Shown here piece after piece: positions 33,162 to 41,440 of a DNA stretch of 64,000 nt; position 1 is the stretch's first letter; each line of letters begins with the position of its first letter. Made by a program: the position numbers and the translations under genes. Below the pieces are notes generated by a model, which was not told the origin of the DNA, ran no database searches, and was given only the letters and a program-made list of their open reading frames with translations. Location: contig CAYQBN010000012.1 in assembly GCA_964415795.1 (NCBI GenBank), positions 8,694-72,693 on the forward strand, in the 5' to 3' direction. Source of the stretch: CALITV01 sp964415795. Its GTDB lineage: Bacteria > UBP6 > UBA1177 > JAKLFG01.

Positions 33162-34346
33162 CTATTCTTTGAGCGCCTCGACACCGGGAAGCGTCTTGTC
33201 GCGAAGGAACTCGAGACTCGCCCCACCGCCGGTCGAGATATGACCGATCCGGTTGGCTACCCCCGCTTTGTTCATCATCGCGATCGAATCGCCACCACCG
33301 GTGACGGTATGCGCCTTCGCTTCGCCGACCGCCTTCGCCAGCGCTATGCTCCCCTGCGCGAACGGTTCCTTTTCGAACACGCCCATCGGACCGTTCCAGA
33401 AGATGGTCTTCGCTTTCTTCACCTCTTCGGCGTAGAGTGCCACCGTTTTCGGTCCGATATCAAAACCGATGAGATCGGACGGGAAGTTATCGTTGCCGAA
33501 GATCTTGGTCTCGGTCGCTTCCATGGCGGACGCTGCGACATGATCGACCGGCAGAAGGAGCTTCACCTTGCGCGCTTCGGCGCCTTTGAGAACCTCCTGT
33601 GCCACGGAGATCTTATCGGGCTCGATGAGCGACTTGCCGAGTTTCACTCCCTTCGCCGCAAGGAAGGTATAGGCCATCGCCCCACCGATGAGGAGCGTGT
33701 CGGCCGAGTCGAGAAGAGACCGGATGATGCCGATCTTATCGGAGACCTTCGCGCCGCCGAGTATCGCGGTGAACCCGTCGCCGTGCTTGAAGTTGAGCAG
33801 TTTTCCGAGTTCCGTTATCTCCTTTTCCATCAGAAAGCCCATTCCCTTGGTCTCCATGAGAAGCGGCAGGGCATGGACCGAAGCGTTCTTGCGGTGCGAT
33901 ACGCCGAAAGCGTCATTTATGTACACATCGCAGAGCTTGGCCAATTCCTTCGCGAACGCGGTATCGTTGTCCCCTTCGCCGGGATAGAAACGCAGATTCT
34001 CGAGCACGAGCACCTGCCCCGGCTTGAGCTCTCTGATCATCTGCTGTACCCCCATGCCGATGCAGTCTTCGAAGAAGACCACCTCGATGTTCATGAGTTC
34101 AGCCAGTTTCGCGGCGACCGGCTCCATCGTATACTCCGGTTTCCGTTCGCCTTCCGGCCGGCCGAAATGCGAGGCGACGATGACCTTCGCATTATGATCG
34201 AGCGCATGGCGTATGGTCGGAATGGCCGCCTCAATGCGGGTGGTATCGGTGATGTTCCCCTGTTTGTCCATCGGTACATTGAAGTCGGTGCGGATGAAAA
34301 CGCGCTTCTCGCGGATAGCGATGTCTTTGATGGATTTGATGGCCAT
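33162..34346 (-). CDS. pgk: Phosphoglycerate kinase
   Basis: 394 residues from the ATG at 34346, behind GGAGG. Recognisable segments are RVFIRTDFNVPMD, the ASHFGRPEGE and LENLRFYPGE substrate-binding strings, NDAFGVSHR, and the nucleotide-binding ILGGAKVSDK plus TVTGGGDS near the C-terminus. It catalyses the first ATP-forming step of glycolysis, or its reverse in gluconeogenesis. It is the first gene after the promoter at 34386-34414 and probably co-transcribed with pyrG. Confidence 0.98.
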   Translation of the reverse strand: MAIKSIKDIAIREKRVFIRTDFNVPMDKQGNITDTTRIEAAIPTIRHALDHNAKVIVASHFGRPEGERKPEYTMEPVAAKLAELMNIEVVFFEDCIGMGVQQMIRELKPGQVLVLENLRFYPGEGDNDTAFAKELAKLCDVYINDAFGVSHRKNASVHALPLLMETKGMGFLMEKEITELGKLLNFKHGDGFTAILGGAKVSDKIGIIRSLLDSADTLLIGGAMAYTFLAAKGVKLGKSLIEPDKISVAQEVLKGAEARKVKLLLPVDHVAASAMEATETKIFGNDNFPSDLIGFDIGPKTVALYAEEVKKAKTIFWNGPMGVFEKEPFAQGSIALAKAVGEAKAHTVTGGGDSIAMMNKAGVANRIGHISTGGGASLEFLRDKTLPGVEALKE

Positions 34347-34385
34347 GGCTTTTCCTCCCGATGTCTGATTTAAACGAGCCGAAGA

Positions 34386-34414
34386 ACTATACCGCAGCAA
34401 GAGAAGAGAGTCAA
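34386..34414 (-). promoter_or_regulatory. Promoter of pgk-pyrG
   Basis: On the minus strand: TTGACT (34414-34409), 17 bases, TATAGT (34391-34386). The -35 box is half of the palindrome GTCAA-TTT-TTGAC (34410-34422). Confidence 0.8.
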
Positions 34415-34436
34415 TTTTTGACGGCTCGGTAAAAAA

Positions 34437-34465
34437 TTGAAAAACGAGCCAATGAACAGTATGAT
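34437..34465 (+). promoter_or_regulatory. Promoter of the roadblock-mglA-lemA-htpX operon
   Basis: TTGAAA at 34437-34442, 17 bases, TATGAT at 34460-34465; ATG at 34495. An inverted repeat (GGCTCG at 34423-34428, CGAGCC at 34445-34450) flanks the -35 box and could be an operator. Confidence 0.65.
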
Positions 34466-34494
34466 GCATTACCCGGAGAGGAGAGGCGCACATC

Positions 34495-34968
34495 ATGGAC
34501 ATCGTGCAACAGATAACCGCGCGGATCGCGGAAGAAAAAAAGACTCTCGGAGTAAGCGACCTCGTCGTTTTCGAGAGCACCAACGGTTTCATCCTCGCCT
34601 CTACCGTGGAGGGAGACGCCGTCAACCTCGAGTCGCTCGGATCGCTCACCAGCGGGATCCTTACCGCCCTTGACATGCTCTCCGATCTCTTCACCCAAGG
34701 AACAGCGTCGCTCCTCATGACCGAAACGGAAAAAGGCTTCTTGATCTTCCACCACATCAAAGAGCACTACTTTTTGCTCACCATCGCACCGAAGAAGCGG
34801 CGACTCGGTTATCTCCAGATGCATCTCGAAAGAATCGCGAGGAGCCTTTGTGACCCGGTTTCCCAGTTTGTGGCCGCGAGTGAAGTGAAGATAAGCGACC
34901 TCGACATCGAACAGATACAGGTAGCGCTGGACGCGCAGTTCGACGACCTCTTCAAAGGAGAGAAGTAG
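34495..34968 (+). CDS. Roadblock/LC7-domain protein (MglB-like)
   Basis: 157 residues. The domain (about 1-120) has the alternating helix/strand layout with SDLVVFESTNGFILAST, TASLLMTETEKGFLIFHHIKEHYFLLTIAP, as in Roadblock/LC7 proteins. In Myxococcus, MglB is the GAP for the GTPase MglA; here an MglA-type GTPase begins only 3 bases downstream, which supports a GAP or partner role. GAGAGGAGAGG precedes the ATG. Whether it is a true MglB orthologue cannot be decided by eye. Confidence 0.82.
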   Translation: MDIVQQITARIAEEKKTLGVSDLVVFESTNGFILASTVEGDAVNLESLGSLTSGILTALDMLSDLFTQGTASLLMTETEKGFLIFHHIKEHYFLLTIAPKKRRLGYLQMHLERIARSLCDPVSQFVAASEVKISDLDIEQIQVALDAQFDDLFKGEK

Positions 34969-34971
34969 GCG

Positions 34972-35559
34972 ATGGCATTCATCAACAAAATCGCCAAAGA
35001 GGTCAACATCAAGATCGTTTATTACGGCGCAGGTCTTTCCGGGAAGACAACCAACATCGAGTACATCTACAAAAAGGTCGACCCGGCCAAACGCGGTCAG
35101 CTCATCTCGCTCAAGACCGAAACCGAACGGACCCTCTTTTTCGATTTCATGCCGGTGGACATCGGCAAGGTCGGCGACATGAACATCCGCGTTCATCTTT
35201 ACTCGGTGCCGGGACAGGTGTTCTATGACCATTCGCGCAAACTCATCCTCAAGAATGTGGACGGGCTCGTCTTTGTCGTAGACGCTCAAGAGGAACGGAT
35301 GGACGCGAACATCGAGAGCTTCTCCAACCTCAAGAAGAATCTCCTCATGAACTCGATTCTTTTCGAGAAGGTCCCGCTCGTTATCCAGTACAACAAGACC
35401 GACCTTCCCAATGCCACCTCGGTCGAAGAGATGCGCAAGATCTTTAATCCCCACGGCAAATATCCCGAGTTCATCGCTTCCGCCATTACCGGAGAAAAGG
35501 TGTTCGACACCTTCAAAACCATCGTGAAGATGGTGATACAGAACATTTCGCTCACCTAA
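34972..35559 (+). CDS. MglA-type small GTPase
   Basis: 195 residues. P-loop GAGLSGKTT at about residue 20, the switch region with RTLFFDFMPVDIG, LYSVPGQVFYDHSRKLIL (with the Gly/Gln-type G3 region), and NKTD as G4. This matches MglA, the polarity and gliding GTPase of Myxococcus, including the opening FINKIAKEVNIKIVYYGAG. It is co-encoded with a roadblock partner, so a polarity or localisation switch is likely. Downstream genes (zinc ribbon, lemA, htpX) are in the same run with short gaps. Confidence 0.9.
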   Translation: MAFINKIAKEVNIKIVYYGAGLSGKTTNIEYIYKKVDPAKRGQLISLKTETERTLFFDFMPVDIGKVGDMNIRVHLYSVPGQVFYDHSRKLILKNVDGLVFVVDAQEERMDANIESFSNLKKNLLMNSILFEKVPLVIQYNKTDLPNATSVEEMRKIFNPHGKYPEFIASAITGEKVFDTFKTIVKMVIQNISLT

Positions 35560-35588
35560 AATTTGATACCTGTCAGGAGAGAACATCG

Positions 35589-35999
35589 GTGCTCCGTTGT
35601 CCCGTATGTCAACACACGGAGATGGTCATACTCGAACTCAACGCCATCGAAGTAGATCACTGTATCTCCTGTGGCGGCGTATGGCTCGACGCCGGAGAGA
35701 TCGGACTCCTTCTCGACGACCCCGAAAAGGAGGACTCTTTCAACAGGCTTTTGACTGACGCCGGCGAACGGTGTGTCGAGCAAAAAAGACCCTGTCCCAT
35801 TTGTGGGACAACCATGAGTAAATGCGGTCTCGAAGAGAAGACGCCCGGACTCATCCTCGACCGATGTCCTCGAGGACACGGATTCTGGTTCGACGCGGAC
35901 GAACTCCGGCGACTTCTTGAATCTCCCTCTTGTAATGCAGCTCCTGCCGCGGTGGCACTGGTAAAAGAGATGTTCGCTTCACGGATACCCAATCATTAG
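35589..35999 (+). CDS. Protein with two TFIIB-type zinc ribbons
   Basis: 136 residues from a GTG at 35589, with AGGAGA upstream. It has two similar halves: CPVCQ...CISCGGVWLDAGE and CPICG...CPRGHGFWFDADEL. Each has a CxxC knuckle, a second Cys/His pair and the zf-TFIIB signature G-x-W-[LF]-D-x-x-E. Such proteins are small zinc-binding proteins with poorly known roles. The second repeat replaces the last CxxC with C-x2-H-type spacing (CPRGHG). It lies between the MglA-type gene and lemA in the same operon. Confidence 0.85.
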   Translation: MLRCPVCQHTEMVILELNAIEVDHCISCGGVWLDAGEIGLLLDDPEKEDSFNRLLTDAGERCVEQKRPCPICGTTMSKCGLEEKTPGLILDRCPRGHGFWFDADELRRLLESPSCNAAPAAVALVKEMFASRIPNH

Positions 36000-36011
36000 G
36001 GGAGGACAACT

Positions 36012-36581
36012 ATGGTCATTTTAGGTTTCGTCGTTGCATTGTTGGCCCTCATCGTTTTCTTGTTTCTTGCGGTTGTTGCGATCTACAACCGACTCATCGC
36101 CCTCAGAAACCGGGTAAAGAACGCATGGTCCCAGATAGAGGTACAACTCAAGCGACGGCATGATCTCATCCCGAACCTCGTCGAGACGGCGAAGGGCTAT
36201 ATGCAACACGAACGGGAGACCTTCATCCGCGTCACCGAGGCACGCGCCAAGGCGATGGGCGCCGGCTCCGGATCGGTACGGGACATCGCACAGGCCGAAA
36301 CGGGGCTTTCCGAAGCCCTCGCCAAGTTCCTGCTCACCGTCGAGAACTACCCTGAACTCAAGGCGAACGAGAACTTCCTTCGCCTGCAAGAGGAACTCAC
36401 CTCGACCGAGAACCGAATCGCGTATGCCCGCCAGGCCTACAACGACGATGTCATGGCGCTCAACAACAAGATAGAGATGTTCCCCTCGAACATCATCGCC
36501 GGCATCTTTAATTTCACCAAGTCGGACTTTTTCGAGCTCGAGGACAAGGCCGATCGCGCGGCACCCCAAGTCAAATTCTAA
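36012..36581 (+). CDS. lemA: LemA family membrane protein
   Basis: 189 residues. An N-terminal transmembrane helix (about 5-27), then the LemA signature YNRLIALRNRVKNAWSQIEVQLKRRHDLIPNLVE and the YNDDVMALNNKIEMFPSNIIA stretch. LemA proteins are helical, membrane-anchored, with unknown function, and often next to HtpX-type or Mg-dependent proteases; here an M48 peptidase follows 30 bases downstream. It starts 12 bases after the zinc-ribbon gene. Confidence 0.95.
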   Translation: MVILGFVVALLALIVFLFLAVVAIYNRLIALRNRVKNAWSQIEVQLKRRHDLIPNLVETAKGYMQHERETFIRVTEARAKAMGAGSGSVRDIAQAETGLSEALAKFLLTVENYPELKANENFLRLQEELTSTENRIAYARQAYNDDVMALNNKIEMFPSNIIAGIFNFTKSDFFELEDKADRAAPQVKF

Positions 36582-36611
36582 CAGACCTTTTGACGAGGGT
36601 GATAAACGGCG

Positions 36612-38042
36612 GTGTGGGAACTCATCGAAGGCAATAAGCGCCGTGCACTGTGGTTGTTCGTGGCGCTCTCTTTGATTTTTCTCTCGCTCGGCTTCCTCAT
36701 CGGCGAAACCATGTTTCCCAGCGACATGCCTTTCTCCGGTCCCGGCCCGTGGATCGGCACCGCCATCGCTGCCATCGTCGCACTGGTCCTCGGCGCCATC
36801 GCCTACTGGGCCGGAGACGACATCGTCATGTCGGTGAGCCACGCCATCCTCGTTACGAAGGAGCAACATCCTCAACTCTACAATGTCACCGAGGAAATGA
36901 AAATCGCCGCAGGACTCGAGCGAATGCCCGAGATATACCTCATCGCGGACGATTCCGCGAATGCGTTCGCCACCGGGATCCGCCCCGAAAAAGCGGCCAT
37001 CGCCGTTACACAAGGACTGGTGGAACGGCTAAATCGCGAGGAACTGCAGGGCGTCGTCGCCCACGAGATGGCGCACATCATCAACCGTGATGTCCTTTTC
37101 ATGTCGTTCGCAGGGGTTCTCCTTGGTTCTATCGCGATGGTAAGCGAAGGGTTCCTGCGCGGATTCATCTACGGAAAGAACTCGCGGGGCGCCCGGCTGC
37201 GCGGCGGCGGTCGCACTCACCCCATTGTACTGCTCGTGACCTTGGTCTTCGCTATCCTCGCTCCTTTTCTTGCCCGTATATTCTACTTTGCCGCCTCTCG
37301 CCGACGGGAATATCTCGCCGACGCGACGGCCGTGCGCCTCACCCGCTACCCTGAAGGGTTGGCGTCGGCGCTCGAGAAGATCTCCGCCACGCCTACCGAC
37401 ATGGAGATCTACAATCGCTTCACCGCGCCACTTTTCATCGTTCATCCTTTCGAGACCTCCTCAGAGACTCGTTCTTCATTCTTCGCGGCCGGGTCCACTC
37501 ACCCGCCGGTCACGGAGCGAATACGCATCCTGCGATCGCTTACCGGCGCCGGATACCGCGACTACGAGGGTGCTTTCATGAAAGTGACGAAAAAGGCCAC
37601 GCTCATTCCCGAACGGATGCTCCGTGACAAGACACCGATCCCGTTGCGCACTCCCCCACCTTTTGCCGGGGAGCCCTCGCGCGCTCAGAAACGGCGTGAT
37701 CTGCGAGACATCGCCCTCGCGGCGGCCGGGTTCTCGTTCCTCACCTGTGCGTGTGGATTGAAAGTCAAGGTACCGGGGACTATCGGGACATACGGATTTC
37801 CCTGCCCTCGATGCGGGCGCCTGCTCTTCCTGCCGAATGCCGATTCTGGAGAAGCGCCTCAAAACACGAGCAACAACCCTTCCGTTGAGGAAACGCCGCT
37901 CGTTTATACCCGTAAGGGCGAACAGTGGGAAAGTTTCTCCTGTTCCTGCGGCAACATCATAAACCTTTCGCCTCTGTTTCGAGCCCGTGCGATATCCTGC
38001 CGCCGGTGCGGCAGAAAGATCACGATAGAATATCCTTACTGA
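36612..38042 (+). CDS. M48 (HtpX-like) membrane metalloprotease with a C-terminal double zinc ribbon
   Basis: 476 residues from a GTG at 36612. Two N-terminal helices (15-34 and 48-68) are followed by the peptidase domain with HEMAH as the zinc-binding motif near residue 152, two further helices (about 163 and 205-222), and the ASRRREYLADATAV segment with the third ligand Glu. This is a classic HtpX fold up to about residue 330. The extra C-terminal 145 residues carry a linker and two CxxC pairs (CACG/CPRCG and CSCG/CRRCG), a zinc-ribbon-like addition not typical of HtpX. HtpX degrades damaged membrane proteins. The gene overlaps the convergent aminotransferase gene by 7 bases. Confidence 0.88.
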   Translation: MWELIEGNKRRALWLFVALSLIFLSLGFLIGETMFPSDMPFSGPGPWIGTAIAAIVALVLGAIAYWAGDDIVMSVSHAILVTKEQHPQLYNVTEEMKIAAGLERMPEIYLIADDSANAFATGIRPEKAAIAVTQGLVERLNREELQGVVAHEMAHIINRDVLFMSFAGVLLGSIAMVSEGFLRGFIYGKNSRGARLRGGGRTHPIVLLVTLVFAILAPFLARIFYFAASRRREYLADATAVRLTRYPEGLASALEKISATPTDMEIYNRFTAPLFIVHPFETSSETRSSFFAAGSTHPPVTERIRILRSLTGAGYRDYEGAFMKVTKKATLIPERMLRDKTPIPLRTPPPFAGEPSRAQKRRDLRDIALAAAGFSFLTCACGLKVKVPGTIGTYGFPCPRCGRLLFLPNADSGEAPQNTSNNPSVEETPLVYTRKGEQWESFSCSCGNIINLSPLFRARAISCRRCGRKITIEYPY

Positions 38043-39301
38043 TCGGCTATCGCTATCTCGCCGAGAAGATGTTTGAGTCGTTCGAGTCCCTCGGCGATAT
38101 TGTCTAGGCTTGTCGCATAGGAAAAGCGGACATATCCGGGCGCACCGAACGCCTCGCCGGGAACCACGGCGATATGCGCTTCGTCCAGAAGGAGGTTGGC
38201 CAGATCAATGGTCGTAGTAATGGTCCGATCGCCCAGCATCCCGCCGAGATATCTCTGGAAATTAGCAAAAAGATAGAATGCGCCATCGGGGCGGATTGCG
38301 GTAAGATGCGGTATCTTGGCTATCTCGTCGTAAATGAATCGGCGACGACGATCGAACTTGCCCACCATGGCCTCCACATCGGTCTGGGGGCCATTGAGTG
38401 CCTCGACCGCAGCATGCATCGTTATGGTGTTGGTATTCGAAGTCGTGTGATCGAGGAAGTGCTTCATGCGGTCCATAACATCGCGTGGCCCTGCGGCATA
38501 GCCGATGCGCCAACCGGTCATGGCGTACGCCTTTGAGAAACCATTCACGACGATGACATTGCGCCGCAGTTTCTCGCCGACCACCGAAGCGGCAGAGATG
38601 TGCGTATTGGTGTCATAGGTGAGCCGTTCGTATATCTCATCGCTGATGACATAGATGTCGCGTTCGGCAAGATAGTTCACTATCTCCTCGAGATCGGCCG
38701 CCCGATAGACGGCACCGGTCGGGTTGTTCGGCGAATTGATGACGACGGCGCGAGTCTTCTCGGTGAGGACCACCTTGACATCATCGAGGCGGAGACGGAA
38801 TCCGAACTCCTCCTTGGGATAGCAGAAGACCGGTATGCCGCGAGAAAGTCTTACCATGCTCACATAGCTCACCCAATAGGGAGCCGGTATCACCACCTCA
38901 TCTCCGGGTGAAACGATCGACTGCAGCAACGCATAGATGGCGTATTTCGCGCCGGGCGTTACCGCGATGTTGTTTTCCTCGTAGTGCAGATTGTTCTCGC
39001 GCAGGAACTTTTGGCGTATCGCCGTCTTGAGCTCCTTGATGCCCGACGAATCGGTGTATTTCGTGAAACCGAGATCTATCGCTTTCTTCGCCGCTTCCTT
39101 TATCCGTTTGGGGGTGTCGAAGTCCGGCTCACCGGCCGAGAAACTGATGACATTGATGCCTCGCTCGTTCATCGCTTTCGCCTTCGCCGCGATCTCGAGC
39201 GTCGCCGATTTCCCGATCATTGCGGTAGCGCTGCTTAATCGTCCTCGTTTACGATCGGGGACACTAGGGGAAGAATGCTGATCCTTCTGTTTCTTATCCA
39301 T
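38036..39301 (-). CDS. Class I/II aminotransferase, aspartate aminotransferase-like
   Basis: 421 residues. Fold-type I PLP enzyme: GEPDFDTPKRIKEA, KYTDSSGIKELK, the NSPNNPTG loop, SDEIYERL, and the Schiff-base lysine in VNGFSKAYAMTGWRIGY. The profile is that of the bacterial AspC/aspartate aminotransferase-1a branch. The start at 39301 follows AGGAG, giving about 25 extra charged residues before the usual N-terminus. It lies 23 bases downstream of the kinase gene on the same strand. Confidence 0.92.
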   Translation of the reverse strand: MDKKQKDQHSSPSVPDRKRGRLSSATAMIGKSATLEIAAKAKAMNERGINVISFSAGEPDFDTPKRIKEAAKKAIDLGFTKYTDSSGIKELKTAIRQKFLRENNLHYEENNIAVTPGAKYAIYALLQSIVSPGDEVVIPAPYWVSYVSMVRLSRGIPVFCYPKEEFGFRLRLDDVKVVLTEKTRAVVINSPNNPTGAVYRAADLEEIVNYLAERDIYVISDEIYERLTYDTNTHISAASVVGEKLRRNVIVVNGFSKAYAMTGWRIGYAAGPRDVMDRMKHFLDHTTSNTNTITMHAAVEALNGPQTDVEAMVGKFDRRRRFIYDEIAKIPHLTAIRPDGAFYLFANFQRYLGGMLGDRTITTTIDLANLLLDEAHIAVVPGEAFGAPGYVRFSYATSLDNIAEGLERLKHLLGEIAIADQ

Positions 39302-39324
39302 CGTGATCTCCTGCGGATAGAACC

Positions 39325-41259
39325 CTACTGGAAAAGATTGCGCACTATCTTCTCGTGTTGCCCCGCCTTAAGTTCGACGGGGATAACACGATCGACATTG
39401 TAGGTCTGATTCTTGATCCGAATCTTGTGCTCGCCCGGCGGAAGCTCGTATTTATTGAGCGGAGTAGTTTGTATGGGTTTCTCGTTAATGTAAACGAAAG
39501 TCGAAGGGGTGGTGATGATGGTGAGATAGGCCCGGTCAGGCCTCAGGCCCTCTTCGGGAGCTGCGGTTTTCTTCTGCTCGACTTGAGGTTCCTGTGGTTT
39601 TTCCTCCTTTTTGTGCACGATCTTCACTCCCTTGAGCGGCTTCAGAATGAGATCCACTCGGGGCTGCAGGTTGGCACTCGTTACCACTCCGAGGTTCTGT
39701 TGAACCGGCTGATACCCTTCCTTTTCCAAACGGATCACCACCTCGACCCCCACCGGTATCTCGACCATGAACGGCGTCTGTCTCTCGGAATCCTTGTCGT
39801 TGACGAAAATCCGGGCACCACTGGGATCGGAGTTGACGGTAATGAAGGCCTTCTGTTCGCCGACACGCGCCATGGTAACGACCTTGGTCTGAGTCTCGCC
39901 TTCCTTGAGGGTGATCGTCTCCTGCTTTGTAATGTACCCTTCTCGGCGCAATTCTATCTCATGCTGCCCGGGCATAATCCCCTCTATCTTACAGGGGGTC
40001 TCGCACCGCTTGTGTTGCATCGTACCGGGGTCAAGATTCACCAATGTCCCAAACACATTGGACTCGACGATGAGCGTCGCCGCCCGCTTCGTTTCGCGAA
40101 TCACGAGCCATCCCACCGCGCCGAGAACGACGATCAGTACGGCCACCGCTATCGAAACAAGGAACGCACTCGTCTTCGATCGGCCAGCCGGCATAACGAT
40201 CACCGATTCCTCATCCTCGTCATCCCTCGAAAAAGAGGGAGAAGCAACGAGTTGCGGAGTATAGTTCTTGGGCATCTTGAGCTGTTTGTACCGCTCTATC
40301 TTCGCCATATCCTCTTCGAGCTCGGCGGCAAAGAACTCGCTCATGAAATTCATGAGATCCTGCCGATCAAACCTGCGATTGCTGGCGAAAATGAAACGAC
40401 GGAGGTCCTCGGCGAATTCGCTCGCCCACTGGTAACGGTCGTCCCGGTTCTTCGCGAGCGATTTGAGAACGATCCTATCGAGTTCCGGCGTCACATCGTG
40501 ATTGAACAACGATGGAGGCGGCACCTCCGCCTTGCGTATCTTCTCGAGCGTCTCGACATCGTTCTTCCCCAAAAAGAGCCTCTTGCCGGTGAGCATCTCG
40601 AAGAAGACGACACCGAGCGAAAAAATGTCGGAACGCCGATCGAGCGGCATCGCGGCCACCTGCTCGGGAGACATGTAACTGAACTTGCCTTTGAGCATAC
40701 CGGCCTGTGTCTTGGTAGATTTCGACTTCGCCTTGGCGATGCCGAAATCTATCAGTTTGACGGTTCCCTCATAGGAAATGATGATGTTTTGGGGCGATAT
40801 GTCCCTATGTACGATGTTGAGCGGGTTCATCTTCTCGTCGGTCTTGCGGTGGGCATAGTCGAGCCCGTCGCACACCTGCGCAATGATGTGCGCCGATTGT
40901 TCCACCGGCATGAGAAGATCGACCTTCTTCATCTGCTTGCGGATCGTCTTGAGATCTTTGCCGTTGACGAGCTCCATTGCGATGAAGTAGGAATCCTCTA
41001 TCTTGCCGAGCTCAAGTATCTGAACGATATTCGGGTGTTGGAGCTGAACCGCGATCTTGGCCTCGTCTATAAACATACGAATGAAATCGGCATCTTCCGC
41101 GACTTCGGGAAGGATCTTCTTTATGGCGACGATCTTTTCGAACCCTTCGACGCCGAACATTTTCGCCTTGTAGACCTCGGCCATGCCGCCGACATTGATG
41201 AGTTCCAAAAGGTAATACTTCCCGAAGAGGCGCGGGAGGCTGAGCATGCGATCAGCCAT
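39325..41259 (-). CDS. Ser/Thr protein kinase with membrane span and PEGA repeats
   Basis: 644 residues. The kinase domain (about 12-285) has the Gly loop INVGGMAEVYKAK, VAIKK, the catalytic loop HRDISPQN, DFG in LIDFGIAK and the APE-like SPEQ. The HRDxSPQN form is common in myxobacterial kinases. A transmembrane helix (about 362-383) follows, then three PEGA-type beta repeats (for example ATLIVESNVFGTLVNLD, AFITVNSDPSGARIFVN, AYLTIITTPSTFVYIN), which place the repeats outside the cytoplasm to bind cell surface components. GGAGA precedes the ATG. A promoter sits at 41293-41320. Confidence 0.94.
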   Translation of the reverse strand: MADRMLSLPRLFGKYYLLELINVGGMAEVYKAKMFGVEGFEKIVAIKKILPEVAEDADFIRMFIDEAKIAVQLQHPNIVQILELGKIEDSYFIAMELVNGKDLKTIRKQMKKVDLLMPVEQSAHIIAQVCDGLDYAHRKTDEKMNPLNIVHRDISPQNIIISYEGTVKLIDFGIAKAKSKSTKTQAGMLKGKFSYMSPEQVAAMPLDRRSDIFSLGVVFFEMLTGKRLFLGKNDVETLEKIRKAEVPPPSLFNHDVTPELDRIVLKSLAKNRDDRYQWASEFAEDLRRFIFASNRRFDRQDLMNFMSEFFAAELEEDMAKIERYKQLKMPKNYTPQLVASPSFSRDDEDEESVIVMPAGRSKTSAFLVSIAVAVLIVVLGAVGWLVIRETKRAATLIVESNVFGTLVNLDPGTMQHKRCETPCKIEGIMPGQHEIELRREGYITKQETITLKEGETQTKVVTMARVGEQKAFITVNSDPSGARIFVNDKDSERQTPFMVEIPVGVEVVIRLEKEGYQPVQQNLGVVTSANLQPRVDLILKPLKGVKIVHKKEEKPQEPQVEQKKTAAPEEGLRPDRAYLTIITTPSTFVYINEKPIQTTPLNKYELPPGEHKIRIKNQTYNVDRVIPVELKAGQHEKIVRNLFQ

Positions 41260-41292
41260 CGGTCAAAAATCTCCGCCGTAAAATCAAGAGGT

Positions 41293-41320
41293 ATCGTAGT
41301 GGGCACCGGCGATAAGTCAA
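41293..41320 (-). promoter_or_regulatory. Promoter of the PEGA kinase and aminotransferase
   Basis: On the minus strand: TTGACT (41320-41315), 16 bases, TACGAT (41298-41293). Confidence 0.65.
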
Positions 41321-41387
41321 ATTTTTGAGGCTTTTCAACGAGAGGAAAACAGGGCTCGCAGAACGAGGAACACCTGCGCATCTTTTC

Positions 41388-41416
41388 TTGCAAACACCCA
41401 CTCTTCCGCATAGGAT
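41388..41416 (+). promoter_or_regulatory. Putative promoter of the MATE transporter
   Basis: TTGCAA at 41388-41393, 17 bases, TAGGAT at 41411-41416. The short leader up to the ATG at 41441 has no Shine-Dalgarno sequence. Confidence 0.5.
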
Positions 41417-41440
41417 GCCACGATTTTTAGAAATAACGCC

